This document shows positions 46,825 through 54,973 of a stretch of DNA of 64,000 bases, one piece after another. Source of the stretch: Tenericutes bacterium RIFOXYA12_FULL_35_10 (GTDB lineage: Bacteria; Bacillota_I; Bacilli_A; Acholeplasmatales; Acholeplasmataceae); assembly GCA_001830045.1 (NCBI GenBank), contig MIDA01000105.1:1-64000 (forward strand). Reading direction: 5' to 3'. Made by a program: the position numbers and the translations under genes. Every line of letters starts with the position of its first letter. Position 1 is the stretch's first letter. Below the pieces are notes generated by a model. It saw only the letters and a list, made by a program, of their open reading frames with translations. It was not told the DNA's origin and ran no database searches.

Positions 46825-46853
46825 GTGACTTTTAAGAGGTAAACAGTTACAAT
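46825..46853 (+). promoter_or_regulatory. Candidate promoter of aldo/keto reductase gene
   Basis: GTGACT (46825-46830), 17 bases, TACAAT (46848-46853). Confidence 0.5.
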
Positions 46854-46876
46854 AGTACTGAAAGGACGTGATTTTT

Positions 46877-47875
46877 ATGTTTCAAGCAAATCCAGCACGT
46901 TACGACAAAATGATTTTTAGACGTGCGGGTAAAACGGGTTTAAAACTTCCTGTCTTATCCTTTGGCTTATGGCAAAACTTTGGTGCTGATAATGATTATG
47001 AGACCTGTAAAGCGATGATTTATCAAGCATTTAACAACGGTATTATTCATTTTGACTTAGCAAATAACTACGGACCTCCCGCAGGATTCGCAGAAAGTAT
47101 GTTTGGTCGTATTTTAGATGATGGTTTAAGAGCTTACCGTGATGAACTTATTATTTCTACAAAAGCGGGTTACTATATGTGGCCAGGTCCTTATGGTGAT
47201 TTTGGTTCAAGAAAGTATTTAATGGCATCTTTAGACCAATCTTTAAAAAGAATGGGTTTAGATTATGTTGATATTTTTTATCATCACCGTTTTGATGATG
47301 GTACAGACCTTTATGAAACGATGCTTGCCTTGAGGGATATCGTTTTACAAGGTAAAGCGATTTATGTAGGACTTTCAAATTATAACAGTGAACAACTTAA
47401 GAGAGCACATCACATCTTAGATGAACTTCATGTACCTTATGTGATTACTCAGCCTTCTTATAGCATGTTAAACCGCTGGATTGAAAGAGATGGATTACTT
47501 GATACACAAGATAAACTCGGTGTGGGAACGATTTGTTTTTCAGCGCTTGCACAAGGTAAGTTAACGAATAAATATATCACGGGTATTCCAGAAGATTCAA
47601 GAGCTAAAAAAGCGCATTCGATGTGGTTAAAAGAAAAAGATATTACACCTGCACTTCAATCTATGTTAAAAGAACTAGATGCTGTTGCTAAAAAAAGAGG
47701 TCAATCAATTGCACAGATGGCACTTGCATGGGTACTCAGAAATCCGAAGATGACATCAACATTAATCTCAACTTCAAAAATCGAACAATTAGATGAAAAC
47801 TTAAAAACATTAGACAATCTTTCATTTACTGAAGAAGAAATCAAAGAAATCGATCTAATCTTAAGTCATTTCTAG
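46877..47875 (+). CDS. Aldo/keto reductase, YghZ/Gpr type
   Basis: The product has 332 residues and a complete AKR TIM barrel. NPARYDKMIFRRAGKTGLKLP closely resembles the start of E. coli YghZ (L-glyceraldehyde 3-phosphate reductase). Catalytic residues are visible: Asp and Tyr in FDLANNYGPP, Lys in STKAGYYMW and His in YHHRFD. It reduces aldehydes with NADPH, and methylglyoxal or L-glyceraldehyde 3-phosphate are the expected substrates. The ATG at 46877 is chosen because AAAGGA is too close to the GTG at 46868. It is a single-gene unit. Confidence 0.92.
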   Translation: MFQANPARYDKMIFRRAGKTGLKLPVLSFGLWQNFGADNDYETCKAMIYQAFNNGIIHFDLANNYGPPAGFAESMFGRILDDGLRAYRDELIISTKAGYYMWPGPYGDFGSRKYLMASLDQSLKRMGLDYVDIFYHHRFDDGTDLYETMLALRDIVLQGKAIYVGLSNYNSEQLKRAHHILDELHVPYVITQPSYSMLNRWIERDGLLDTQDKLGVGTICFSALAQGKLTNKYITGIPEDSRAKKAHSMWLKEKDITPALQSMLKELDAVAKKRGQSIAQMALAWVLRNPKMTSTLISTSKIEQLDENLKTLDNLSFTEEEIKEIDLILSHF

Positions 47876-47897
47876 TCCAACACATGTTGGACTTTTT
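47874..47897 (+). terminator. Intrinsic terminator after aldo/keto reductase gene
   Basis: AGTCCAAC (47874-47881) and GTTGGACT (47886-47893) with a T run. The stem begins within the stop codon. Confidence 0.9.
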
Positions 47898-47906
47898 CTT
47901 TATCTA

Positions 47907-47935
47907 TTGACGTATATAAAAAAGCATGCTATACT
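47907..47935 (+). promoter_or_regulatory. Promoter of the ZIP-DtxR operon
   Basis: TTGACG (47907-47912), 17 bases, TATACT (47930-47935), with TGC directly before it, so both a -35 and an extended -10 are present. Confidence 0.82.
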
Positions 47936-47945
47936 TAAACCGAAA

Positions 47946-47961
47946 TTAAGGCATGCCTTAA
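47946..47961. promoter_or_regulatory. Perfect 16-bp palindrome, probable DtxR-family operator
   Basis: TTAAGGCATGCCTTAA is a complete palindrome. It lies about 10-25 bases downstream of the -10 box, where a bound repressor would block transcription of the ZIP transporter and of the DtxR-type repressor gene behind it. The sequence resembles the TTAGG...CCTAA half sites of DtxR/IdeR operators. A second GCATGC (47924-47929) touches the -10 box and may be a weaker site. Confidence 0.75.
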
Positions 47962-47977
47962 AAAAGGAGTAGATTCT

Positions 47978-48802
47978 ATGCTGACATGGTTTATGGGATT
48001 AGAGGTTTGGGTACAGGCATTGATCGGAACATTATTTACATGGGGACTTACCGCACTCGGTGCTTCGCTTGTATTTTTGTTTAAAAATATTGAACGTAAC
48101 GTATTTAATTTAATGTTAGGATTTGCATCTGGTGTGATGATAGCAGCAAGCTTTTGGAGTTTACTAGCTCCAGCCATTGATATGGCCAATGAACAAGGTG
48201 CTATCTCATGGTTTGTCGTTGCAGTTGGTTTTGCATTAGGTGGTATTTTCTTATACCTAGCAGATAAAATTGTACCTCACATGCATTTTGGATTTAATCA
48301 TGATCGTGAAGGATTACCCACAAAGTTAAAAAGAAATATATTACTTGTTTTTTCAATTACACTGCATAACATTCCAGAAGGTTTAGCAGTTGGTGTTGCT
48401 TTTGGTGCCATTCAATACATGTCTGGTGATTTAACTGCAGCAACCCTTTCTGCGATTGGACTTGCGATTGGGATTGGGATTCAAAACTTCCCTGAAGGTG
48501 CTGCAGTATCCATTCCTTTAAGACAAGAAGGGGTATCACGTACAAAAGCTTTTATTTATGGCCAAGCATCAGGCTTAGTAGAACCTGTTTCAGCCATTTT
48601 AGGAGCTATCTTAGTGACCTATGTTTCAGTCATTTTGCCTTACGCACTCGCATTTGCTGCAGGTGCGATGATTTATGTCGTTGTTGAAGAGTTGATTCCT
48701 GAAGCACAGCAAAAACAGACACCCAAAGGTGCGCATTACGCCACGTTTGGTGTTATGGTTGGTTTTATTGTAATGATGATCTTAGATGTTGCCTTAGGCT
48801 AA
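47978..48802 (+). CDS. ZIP family divalent metal transporter
   Basis: The product has 274 residues with about eight membrane helices. HNIPEGLAVGVAFG and QNFPEGAAVSIPLRQEG are the two metal-site helices of the ZIP family in the GufA/ZupT style; the second begins with Gln rather than the more common His. The family brings Zn, Fe or Mn into the cytoplasm. AAAAGGAG precedes the ATG. The gene is under a strong promoter with a DtxR-type palindrome and is followed by the DtxR gene, so iron or manganese uptake is the most likely job. Confidence 0.93.
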   Translation: MLTWFMGLEVWVQALIGTLFTWGLTALGASLVFLFKNIERNVFNLMLGFASGVMIAASFWSLLAPAIDMANEQGAISWFVVAVGFALGGIFLYLADKIVPHMHFGFNHDREGLPTKLKRNILLVFSITLHNIPEGLAVGVAFGAIQYMSGDLTAATLSAIGLAIGIGIQNFPEGAAVSIPLRQEGVSRTKAFIYGQASGLVEPVSAILGAILVTYVSVILPYALAFAAGAMIYVVVEELIPEAQQKQTPKGAHYATFGVMVGFIVMMILDVALG

Positions 48803-48818
48803 TAAGAGGAGATTAAGG

Positions 48819-49472
48819 ATGAATAGAGCGGAAGAGGATTATATAAAAACGATCTACGAATTAACAATTGAAAAAAAACAAGAGATGATTAAGTCGAATG
48901 AGATTGCTGATCGTTTTGGGTTTACCGACCAAAGTGTGAACGAAATGATCAAAAAATTAGAGAAAAAACATCTCGTTTCATTTGTTCCTTATAAAGGGAT
49001 TTCTTTAACCAAGAAGGGAAAAGATGTTGCGATTCGTATGATTCGTGCTCACCGGATTTGGGAAGTATTTTTAACAGAAAAATTAGGTTTTTCATGGGAA
49101 AATGTGCATGAAGATGCTGAGATGTTAGAACATGCAACAAGTTCTGAAGTACTCGAGAAACTCTATCATTTTTTAGGTGAGCCTAAATATTGTCAACATG
49201 GTAACCCAATCCCCAATATCAAAGGTAAAATGGAAGATGCAATTTCTTTATCACTTGACCATTTAGAAGTAGGTCAAACATTCGAATTATTAAGAGTGAT
49301 TGATCATAAAGATTTACTGATCTATCTCAACACACAACATATAAAACTTCATGACCAATTTAAAATTATTGAAAAAGATGCGTTTAATGGATTGATGAAG
49401 GTTTTATGTCAAGGTGTTGAAAAAACGATCACCATCAAAACAGCTAAAATGTTATTTGGTAAATTGATTTAA
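48819..49472 (+). CDS. DtxR/MntR family metal-dependent regulator
   Basis: The product has 217 residues. The N-terminal winged helix-turn-helix (EEDYIKTIYELT... SNEIADRFGFTDQSVNEMIKKLEKKHLV) is followed by the metal-binding and dimerisation region with HRIWEVFLTEKLG, DAEMLEHATS and KYCQHGNPIP, and a C-terminal SH3/FeoA-like tail. These dimers bind DNA when loaded with Fe or Mn and repress metal uptake genes. It lies 16 bases after the ZIP gene in the same operon, and the palindrome at 47946-47961 is the probable target, which means autoregulation. Confidence 0.94.
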   Translation: MNRAEEDYIKTIYELTIEKKQEMIKSNEIADRFGFTDQSVNEMIKKLEKKHLVSFVPYKGISLTKKGKDVAIRMIRAHRIWEVFLTEKLGFSWENVHEDAEMLEHATSSEVLEKLYHFLGEPKYCQHGNPIPNIKGKMEDAISLSLDHLEVGQTFELLRVIDHKDLLIYLNTQHIKLHDQFKIIEKDAFNGLMKVLCQGVEKTITIKTAKMLFGKLI

Positions 49473-49513
49473 GTATAAAATGATTGAATGAAATTTTGAA
49501 AGGGGGCTAAGAC

Positions 49514-50836
49514 ATGCTAAAAGAATTTTTACAAGGGCAGGATATAAAGATATTAAAAGAATTTTTAGATGATATCCATGCACATGACTTAGCAGATATG
49601 TTTTTAGAACTAACTCAAGAAGAAAAAGATAAAGTCTATCAACTCTTGTCCAGTGAGAAACTTGCTGAGCTAGTTTCTTATCTTGAAGTTGAAGAAGCAG
49701 CAGAAGTCTTATCTGATTTTGATGTTGAAAAGCAGGTTGAACTGGTCGAAATGATGGAACCAGATGATGCTGCTGATATCATTTTGGAGTTAGATGAAGA
49801 TGAACAAGAAGAACTTCTAGAAAACTTAGATGAAGATTCTGAAATTAAAGAATTAATTCAATACGATGATGATGAGACAGGTTCTGCGATGACGAACCTT
49901 TTTGTTGCTGTTTTACCAGATATGGATGTTAAGCAAGCAACAAAAAAAGTCATCAAAGAAGCAGATGAAGTTGAATCAATTAATACCATCTTCGTTGCTG
50001 ATGAACAAAATCATTATGTTGGTGCAGTTGAGTTAAAGTCTTTGTTAAAGGCTAAAACACCACTAGAAATCAAAGAATTAATCGTTGATTATCCCGTATC
50101 CTATGCGAAAGATTCCATTACAAAAACGGTTCAAGCCATTCGGAATTATGGGATTTACGAAATGCCAGTTTTAAATGAAAAAAACGAGTTGCTCGGAATG
50201 ATTACGTTAGATGATGCACTTGATATTTATCAAGAAGAAGCTCAAGAAGACTATGAACGTTTATCTGCACTACCTGATACTGAAGAGCATAAAAACGCAT
50301 TTTTAACTGCGCTTCATCGTCTACCATGGTTACTTTCACTACTTATCATTTCATTTCCAATCGCACTTGTTACAAGACAATTTGAACATGTACTTGCCAC
50401 AGTTGCTATTCTTGTTGTTTTCCAACCACTTATTTTAGACTCTGCGGGGAATGTTGCAACGCAAACACTTGCTGTTACACTTCGTATGTTATCTTCTGAA
50501 GAAAAAGGTATGGGAGTCAATGCATGGAGAGAAATATTAACCGGTGTGATTAATGGTCTCGTGATTGGTGCAATAGCCTTCATTATGACGTTCATTTTTG
50601 CAAAAGTGAACCCATCACTGACGACAGATCCCATTTTAATTAGCTTTGTTGTAGGACTATCTTTATGGTTAACTGTCATCATGGCACCCGTTGTTGCGCT
50701 ACTCATACCGGTGACACTTAATCTCCTAAAAATTGACCCTGCTGTCGCATCAGGTCCTTTTATTACGACATTAATCGACGTTGCTGCTTTATTTATCTAT
50801 TTCGGTTTAGCAACCTTTATGTTAGGGGGGATATAA
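49514..50836 (+). CDS. mgtE: Magnesium transporter MgtE (first copy)
   Basis: The product has 440 residues in the standard MgtE order: an acidic helical N domain (about 1-125), two CBS domains (about 130-250) and five membrane helices (about 272-440). The acidic N domain and the CBS pair close the channel when cytosolic Mg is high. The last helix region ITTLIDVAALFIYFGLA keeps the Asp that lines the pore in known MgtE. AAAGGGGG precedes the ATG. There is no terminator after the DtxR gene, so the MgtE pair may be read from the ZIP-DtxR promoter. Confidence 0.95.
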   Translation: MLKEFLQGQDIKILKEFLDDIHAHDLADMFLELTQEEKDKVYQLLSSEKLAELVSYLEVEEAAEVLSDFDVEKQVELVEMMEPDDAADIILELDEDEQEELLENLDEDSEIKELIQYDDDETGSAMTNLFVAVLPDMDVKQATKKVIKEADEVESINTIFVADEQNHYVGAVELKSLLKAKTPLEIKELIVDYPVSYAKDSITKTVQAIRNYGIYEMPVLNEKNELLGMITLDDALDIYQEEAQEDYERLSALPDTEEHKNAFLTALHRLPWLLSLLIISFPIALVTRQFEHVLATVAILVVFQPLILDSAGNVATQTLAVTLRMLSSEEKGMGVNAWREILTGVINGLVIGAIAFIMTFIFAKVNPSLTTDPILISFVVGLSLWLTVIMAPVVALLIPVTLNLLKIDPAVASGPFITTLIDVAALFIYFGLATFMLGGI

Positions 50837-52176
50837 TGCTTAGAAAAGTGAATTTTAAACATAGTGATGAACAACTAAAAAAAGAAATTAAGCCAATCTT
50901 AGCCTATGATATCGCGCAATCCTATCATGAACTTGATGAAATGGAAAAAAAGAGATTGCTTCATGTTATCGGGTTAGATAAACTAACGGATATGTTTGTT
51001 GAACTGGATGTCGATGATCAACTCGATGTCTTATCTCATTTAGAAGAAGTTAGAAAAAAATCGTTATTTAGAAATATGGAATCAGATGATTTAAAAGAAT
51101 TCATTGAAGATATTGATGAAGAATTAAGACCTGATATGTTTGCACTATTCTCAAAGGTTAAAGCTAAAACAATCTCTCTTTTATTAACCTATGAGGAGGA
51201 TACAGCAGCATCCATTATGTCCACCGATTTTATGGTGGTTTCAGTTAATGACACAATCAAAGAAGCGACCGATCACGTCATTAAAGAATCCAGAGATCAA
51301 GACTATATTGATACCATCTTTGTAGTTGATGATGACAAACGTATCGTTGGTCTCATTGATTTAAAAGATTTGATTAGAGCACGCAGTAATTCTAGTTTAT
51401 CGAAAATCATGTTTGAAGATTTCCAATTTGTATATCAAGAAGAAACCATTGAAAAAGCAATTCAAACGGTTGTTGATTACGACAGAAATGTGATTCCAGT
51501 TTTGGATTCTGATGATCATGTTATTGGGATTGTTACTGCGGATGATATCTTTGATGAAGTGTTTGAAACGGTAGAATCAGATTACCAAAAAATGGCTTTA
51601 TTATCGGATCATGAATCCTCATCATCCGCATGGATCAGATCAAAACAACGCCTACCATGGTTAATGATTGCTGTTGTGTTAAATCTTTTAATCGCAAGTT
51701 TTCTTTCCATTTTTGAAGCGACATTAGCAGAAGTAACTGCGATCGTTTTATTCCAACCACTGATTTTAGGGATGGCAGGTAACATCGGAACACAAGCACT
51801 TGCTGTTACGATTTTAGGCATTCATAAAAATGAGTTTGACGGTAAAAATATTCCTAAAAACCATGTATTTAAAGAAATGATGATTGGGTTATTCAACAGT
51901 TTATTACTCGGGGTTGCTGCATTTATTTTCGTTACAGCATTCCTATCCTTTTTTCCGACACAAGACAGTCAACTCCCCTATCAAATGGGAATCGTCGTCT
52001 TTATTGCAGTTTCATTATCGATGTTTGTTTCAGCATTAATGGGTGTCTTTGTCCCCATGATTTTACATCGTTATGATCAAGATCCATCTACTGCATCAGG
52101 TCCTATTATGACAACCATTAACGATTTAGTTGCATTAGTGATTTATTTTGGTCTAGCAACACTCGCCTTTTTATGA
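50836..52176 (+). CDS. mgtE: Magnesium transporter MgtE (second copy)
   Basis: The product has 446 residues with the same N domain, CBS pair and five-helix channel as the gene before it, but clearly diverged. The pore segment MTTINDLVALVIYFGLA again has the Asp. The ATG shares one base with the stop of the first copy, and GGGGGG lies just before it. MgtE works as a homodimer; the coupled translation of two copies raises the possibility of a heterodimer, which is inference. Confidence 0.94.
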   Translation: MLRKVNFKHSDEQLKKEIKPILAYDIAQSYHELDEMEKKRLLHVIGLDKLTDMFVELDVDDQLDVLSHLEEVRKKSLFRNMESDDLKEFIEDIDEELRPDMFALFSKVKAKTISLLLTYEEDTAASIMSTDFMVVSVNDTIKEATDHVIKESRDQDYIDTIFVVDDDKRIVGLIDLKDLIRARSNSSLSKIMFEDFQFVYQEETIEKAIQTVVDYDRNVIPVLDSDDHVIGIVTADDIFDEVFETVESDYQKMALLSDHESSSSAWIRSKQRLPWLMIAVVLNLLIASFLSIFEATLAEVTAIVLFQPLILGMAGNIGTQALAVTILGIHKNEFDGKNIPKNHVFKEMMIGLFNSLLLGVAAFIFVTAFLSFFPTQDSQLPYQMGIVVFIAVSLSMFVSALMGVFVPMILHRYDQDPSTASGPIMTTINDLVALVIYFGLATLAFL

Positions 52177-52212
52177 GATATTGTGTGATTTCAAGTCACA
52201 TGATAGGTAACA

Positions 52213-52221
52213 TGTTATAAT
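52213..52221 (+). promoter_or_regulatory. Extended -10 promoter of the M32 carboxypeptidase gene
   Basis: TGTTATAAT, 29 bases upstream of the ATG at 52251. An inverted repeat TGTGA-N7-TCACA at 52184-52200 lies just upstream of the -35 zone. Confidence 0.65.
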
Positions 52222-52250
52222 TTAATTAAATGAAGAAACGAGGTCAATGT

Positions 52251-53741
52251 ATGGAAAACTATATCAAGATATACGAAGATTACCGCAAGAAAATTAAAGC
52301 TTACCACTATTTTGGGTGGCTTATGAGCTGGGACCAAGAAACGGAAGCTCCAGATGCATCAATTGAATATCGCACAAAACAATACCAGGTGATGGCTGAA
52401 GAAATGTATAAGATTGAATCTGCTCCTGAGTATTTAGAAGCGATTGATAAACTCTATGAAAACCTTGATCAGATTCAAGATACTGATTTTAAGACTGAAA
52501 TTAAACATGCATATAAAGGATTACGTGCGATTAAGCTAGTTCCTAAAGATGAACTTATTGAACACCAAGTGTTAATTTCACAAGCTTCTCATATTTGGGC
52601 AAAAGCGAAAAACAACAATGACTTTGAAGCGTTCCGCCCAACATTGGAAAAGATTGTTGAATTTAAGAGAAACTATGTCAAATATCTAGAAACACCAGAA
52701 CTCAAAGGTTACGATATTTTATTAGATGATTTTGAAGAAGGTTTTACGGTTAAAGAATATGATGCTTTCTTTAATAAACTAAAAGAAGATTTAGTTCCTT
52801 TTGTTAAAGAAGTGACATCGAGAAAACCTAAGTTTTCACGTAAATTAACCAAAGGTGTATTCCCAAGAGAAAAACAAATCAAGTTTAATCATTATTTAAT
52901 TGATGTATTTGGTTATGATCGCACAAGAGGTTTACTTAAAGAAAGTGCACACCCCTTTACATCTGGTGTGAGTTCAACCGATACCCGTATTACGACACAT
53001 TATTATGAAGATAATTTAACATCAGCTATTTTTTCCACGATTCATGAAATGGGTCATGCCATTTATGAAATTCAAAATGATCCTAAATATGATGATACAT
53101 TCTTACATGGTGGAACCAGCTTAGGTATCCATGAATCACAATCAAGAATGTATGAAAATATGCTTGGTCGTTCATTATCGTTTTGGAAAGTACACTATCC
53201 AAAACTTGTCGAGATTTTCCCTAAAGAACTTAAAGGTGTCACAGTTGAAGAATTCCATCAATTTATTAACCGCTCTGAACGTTCTTTAATTCGCGTTGAA
53301 GCTGATGAACTTACATATGCACTTCATGTTATGGTTCGTTATGAACTTGAAAAAGGTTTAATTTCAGGTAAGATTAAAGTCAAGGATCTTCCTAAGAAAT
53401 GGAATCGCATGATGTATGAATATGTGGGTGTTCGTCCAAAGACCGATAAAGAAGGTGTCTTACAAGATGTTCACTGGTCTGGTGGTATGTTAGGCTACTT
53501 CTCAACCTATGCACTTGGTTCAGCCTATGCAGCACAAATTTATAACGCAATGAATAAAGATTTAAATATTGAACAAGAACTTGAAAACAACAACATTAAA
53601 GCGATTAATGCATGGGTGAAAGAAAAGATTCATAAGTTTGCATCTTCGAAATCACCTAAGGAATTGATGTTGATTGCAACTCAAGAACCATTCAATCCAC
53701 AATATTATGTCGACTATTTAAAAAATAAGTTTCAAAACTAA
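52251..53741 (+). CDS. M32 family metallocarboxypeptidase
   Basis: The product has 496 residues, the standard length of the Taq-carboxypeptidase family. HEMGH (265-269) is the zinc HExxH motif, and the conserved GTSLGIHESQSRMYEN block follows, holding the third ligand Glu. HPFTSGVSSTDTRITT upstream is also diagnostic. The enzyme removes C-terminal residues from peptides in the cytosol. The start at 52251 has GAGGT six bases before it; the ATG at 52230 has nothing suitable. No terminator separates it from the serine dehydratase gene. Confidence 0.95.
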   Translation: MENYIKIYEDYRKKIKAYHYFGWLMSWDQETEAPDASIEYRTKQYQVMAEEMYKIESAPEYLEAIDKLYENLDQIQDTDFKTEIKHAYKGLRAIKLVPKDELIEHQVLISQASHIWAKAKNNNDFEAFRPTLEKIVEFKRNYVKYLETPELKGYDILLDDFEEGFTVKEYDAFFNKLKEDLVPFVKEVTSRKPKFSRKLTKGVFPREKQIKFNHYLIDVFGYDRTRGLLKESAHPFTSGVSSTDTRITTHYYEDNLTSAIFSTIHEMGHAIYEIQNDPKYDDTFLHGGTSLGIHESQSRMYENMLGRSLSFWKVHYPKLVEIFPKELKGVTVEEFHQFINRSERSLIRVEADELTYALHVMVRYELEKGLISGKIKVKDLPKKWNRMMYEYVGVRPKTDKEGVLQDVHWSGGMLGYFSTYALGSAYAAQIYNAMNKDLNIEQELENNNIKAINAWVKEKIHKFASSKSPKELMLIATQEPFNPQYYVDYLKNKFQN

Positions 53742-53758
53742 AGGAATGTGACATTAAA

Positions 53759-54973
53759 ATGCTTTCTATTCGTTCTCTTTACCAGGTTGGACATGGTCCA
53801 TCAAGTTCACACACGATGGGGCCAGCAAAGGCATCAGGGATTGTTAAACAGGCGTGTCCATCATGTGATCGTTTCGAGATTATGCTTTATAACTCACTCG
53901 CATTAACTGGTAGAGGGCATTTAACCGAAGAAGCGATCAAAGAGTCATTGGGAGAAACTCCCGTGACTTTTTTGACGTCATTAGATTTAACAAAGCATCC
54001 GAATACACTGATCATTAAAGGTTACGAAAACGATCAGTTAATGATTGAAAAAGAAGTCAATAGTACTGGTGGAGGTCGTATTGTTTTTGTGGGCGATGAC
54101 TCTACTGAAAAACATATTTATCCGCACAAGACATTTAAAGAAATTAAAAAATATTGTAAGAGTAAACATATGGCACTTCATGATTATGTCTATGAAGTTG
54201 AAGGTGAAGAGATTAAAGTCTTTTTAGAAGAGATTTGGGAAGCGATGAAATCATCGATTATTAGAGGGATTGCTACACATGGTGTTCTACCAGGACCTTT
54301 AAAGATGAAAAGAAAAGCACCAGAACTTTATAGTAAGCTAAAAGCAACCGATGTCCCTGAACTTGTTGAAAATAGATTAGTCGCAAGCTATGCATTCGCG
54401 GTATCTGAAGAAAATGCGGGTGGGGGTATGATTGTGACAGCACCAACGTGTGGTGCATGTGGTGTTTTACCTGCTGTTTTATACTACATGCACGAAAAAC
54501 ATCATTTTATCTCGAAGGAAAGAATCATTAATGGGTTAGCGGTTGCTGGTTTAATCGGAAATATCATTAAACATAACGCATCCATCTCTGGTGCAGTTGC
54601 AGGATGTCAGGCAGAAGTGGGAAGTGCATGTTCGATGGCTGCTGCAGCACACGCAACACTCTTTAATCTTTCCATGGATCAAATTGAATATGCTGCAGAG
54701 ATTGCCATGGAACATCACTTAGGATTAACCTGTGATCCCGTGAACGGCTACGTTCAAATTCCATGTATCGAAAGAAATGCAGTTGCAGCACTTCGCGCCA
54801 TTGATGCATGTGGTTTAGCTTACTTTTTAACCGATTCAAGAAAGATCTCATTTGATATGGTTGTACAAACGATGTATCAAACAGGACTTGATATGCATCA
54901 GTCCTATAAAGAGACTTCGCAAGGTGGTTTAGCATATTACTTCAAGGAGGAAGACGATGTTAACTGTTGGTAG
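53759..54973 (+). CDS. sdaA: L-serine dehydratase, iron-sulfur dependent, single chain
   Basis: The product has 404 residues. SIRSLYQVGHGPSSSHTMGP is the hallmark N-terminus of the beta part. The alpha part begins at about residue 170 and carries APTCGACGVLPAVLYY, GCQAEVGSACSMAAAA and GLTCDPVNGYVQIPC, which supply cysteines for the oxygen-sensitive 4Fe-4S cluster. It converts serine to pyruvate and ammonia. AAGGA lies 13 bases before the ATG, a longer gap than usual, but homologues start at the same place. With peptidases nearby it points to amino acid fermentation. Confidence 0.94.
   Translation: MLSIRSLYQVGHGPSSSHTMGPAKASGIVKQACPSCDRFEIMLYNSLALTGRGHLTEEAIKESLGETPVTFLTSLDLTKHPNTLIIKGYENDQLMIEKEVNSTGGGRIVFVGDDSTEKHIYPHKTFKEIKKYCKSKHMALHDYVYEVEGEEIKVFLEEIWEAMKSSIIRGIATHGVLPGPLKMKRKAPELYSKLKATDVPELVENRLVASYAFAVSEENAGGGMIVTAPTCGACGVLPAVLYYMHEKHHFISKERIINGLAVAGLIGNIIKHNASISGAVAGCQAEVGSACSMAAAAHATLFNLSMDQIEYAAEIAMEHHLGLTCDPVNGYVQIPCIERNAVAALRAIDACGLAYFLTDSRKISFDMVVQTMYQTGLDMHQSYKETSQGGLAYYFKEEDDVNCW

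Noticed and set aside
50314-50706. A 130-codon minus-strand frame opposite the first mgtE.
   Set aside because: It lies fully opposite conserved membrane helices of MgtE and shows no protein-like pattern of its own.
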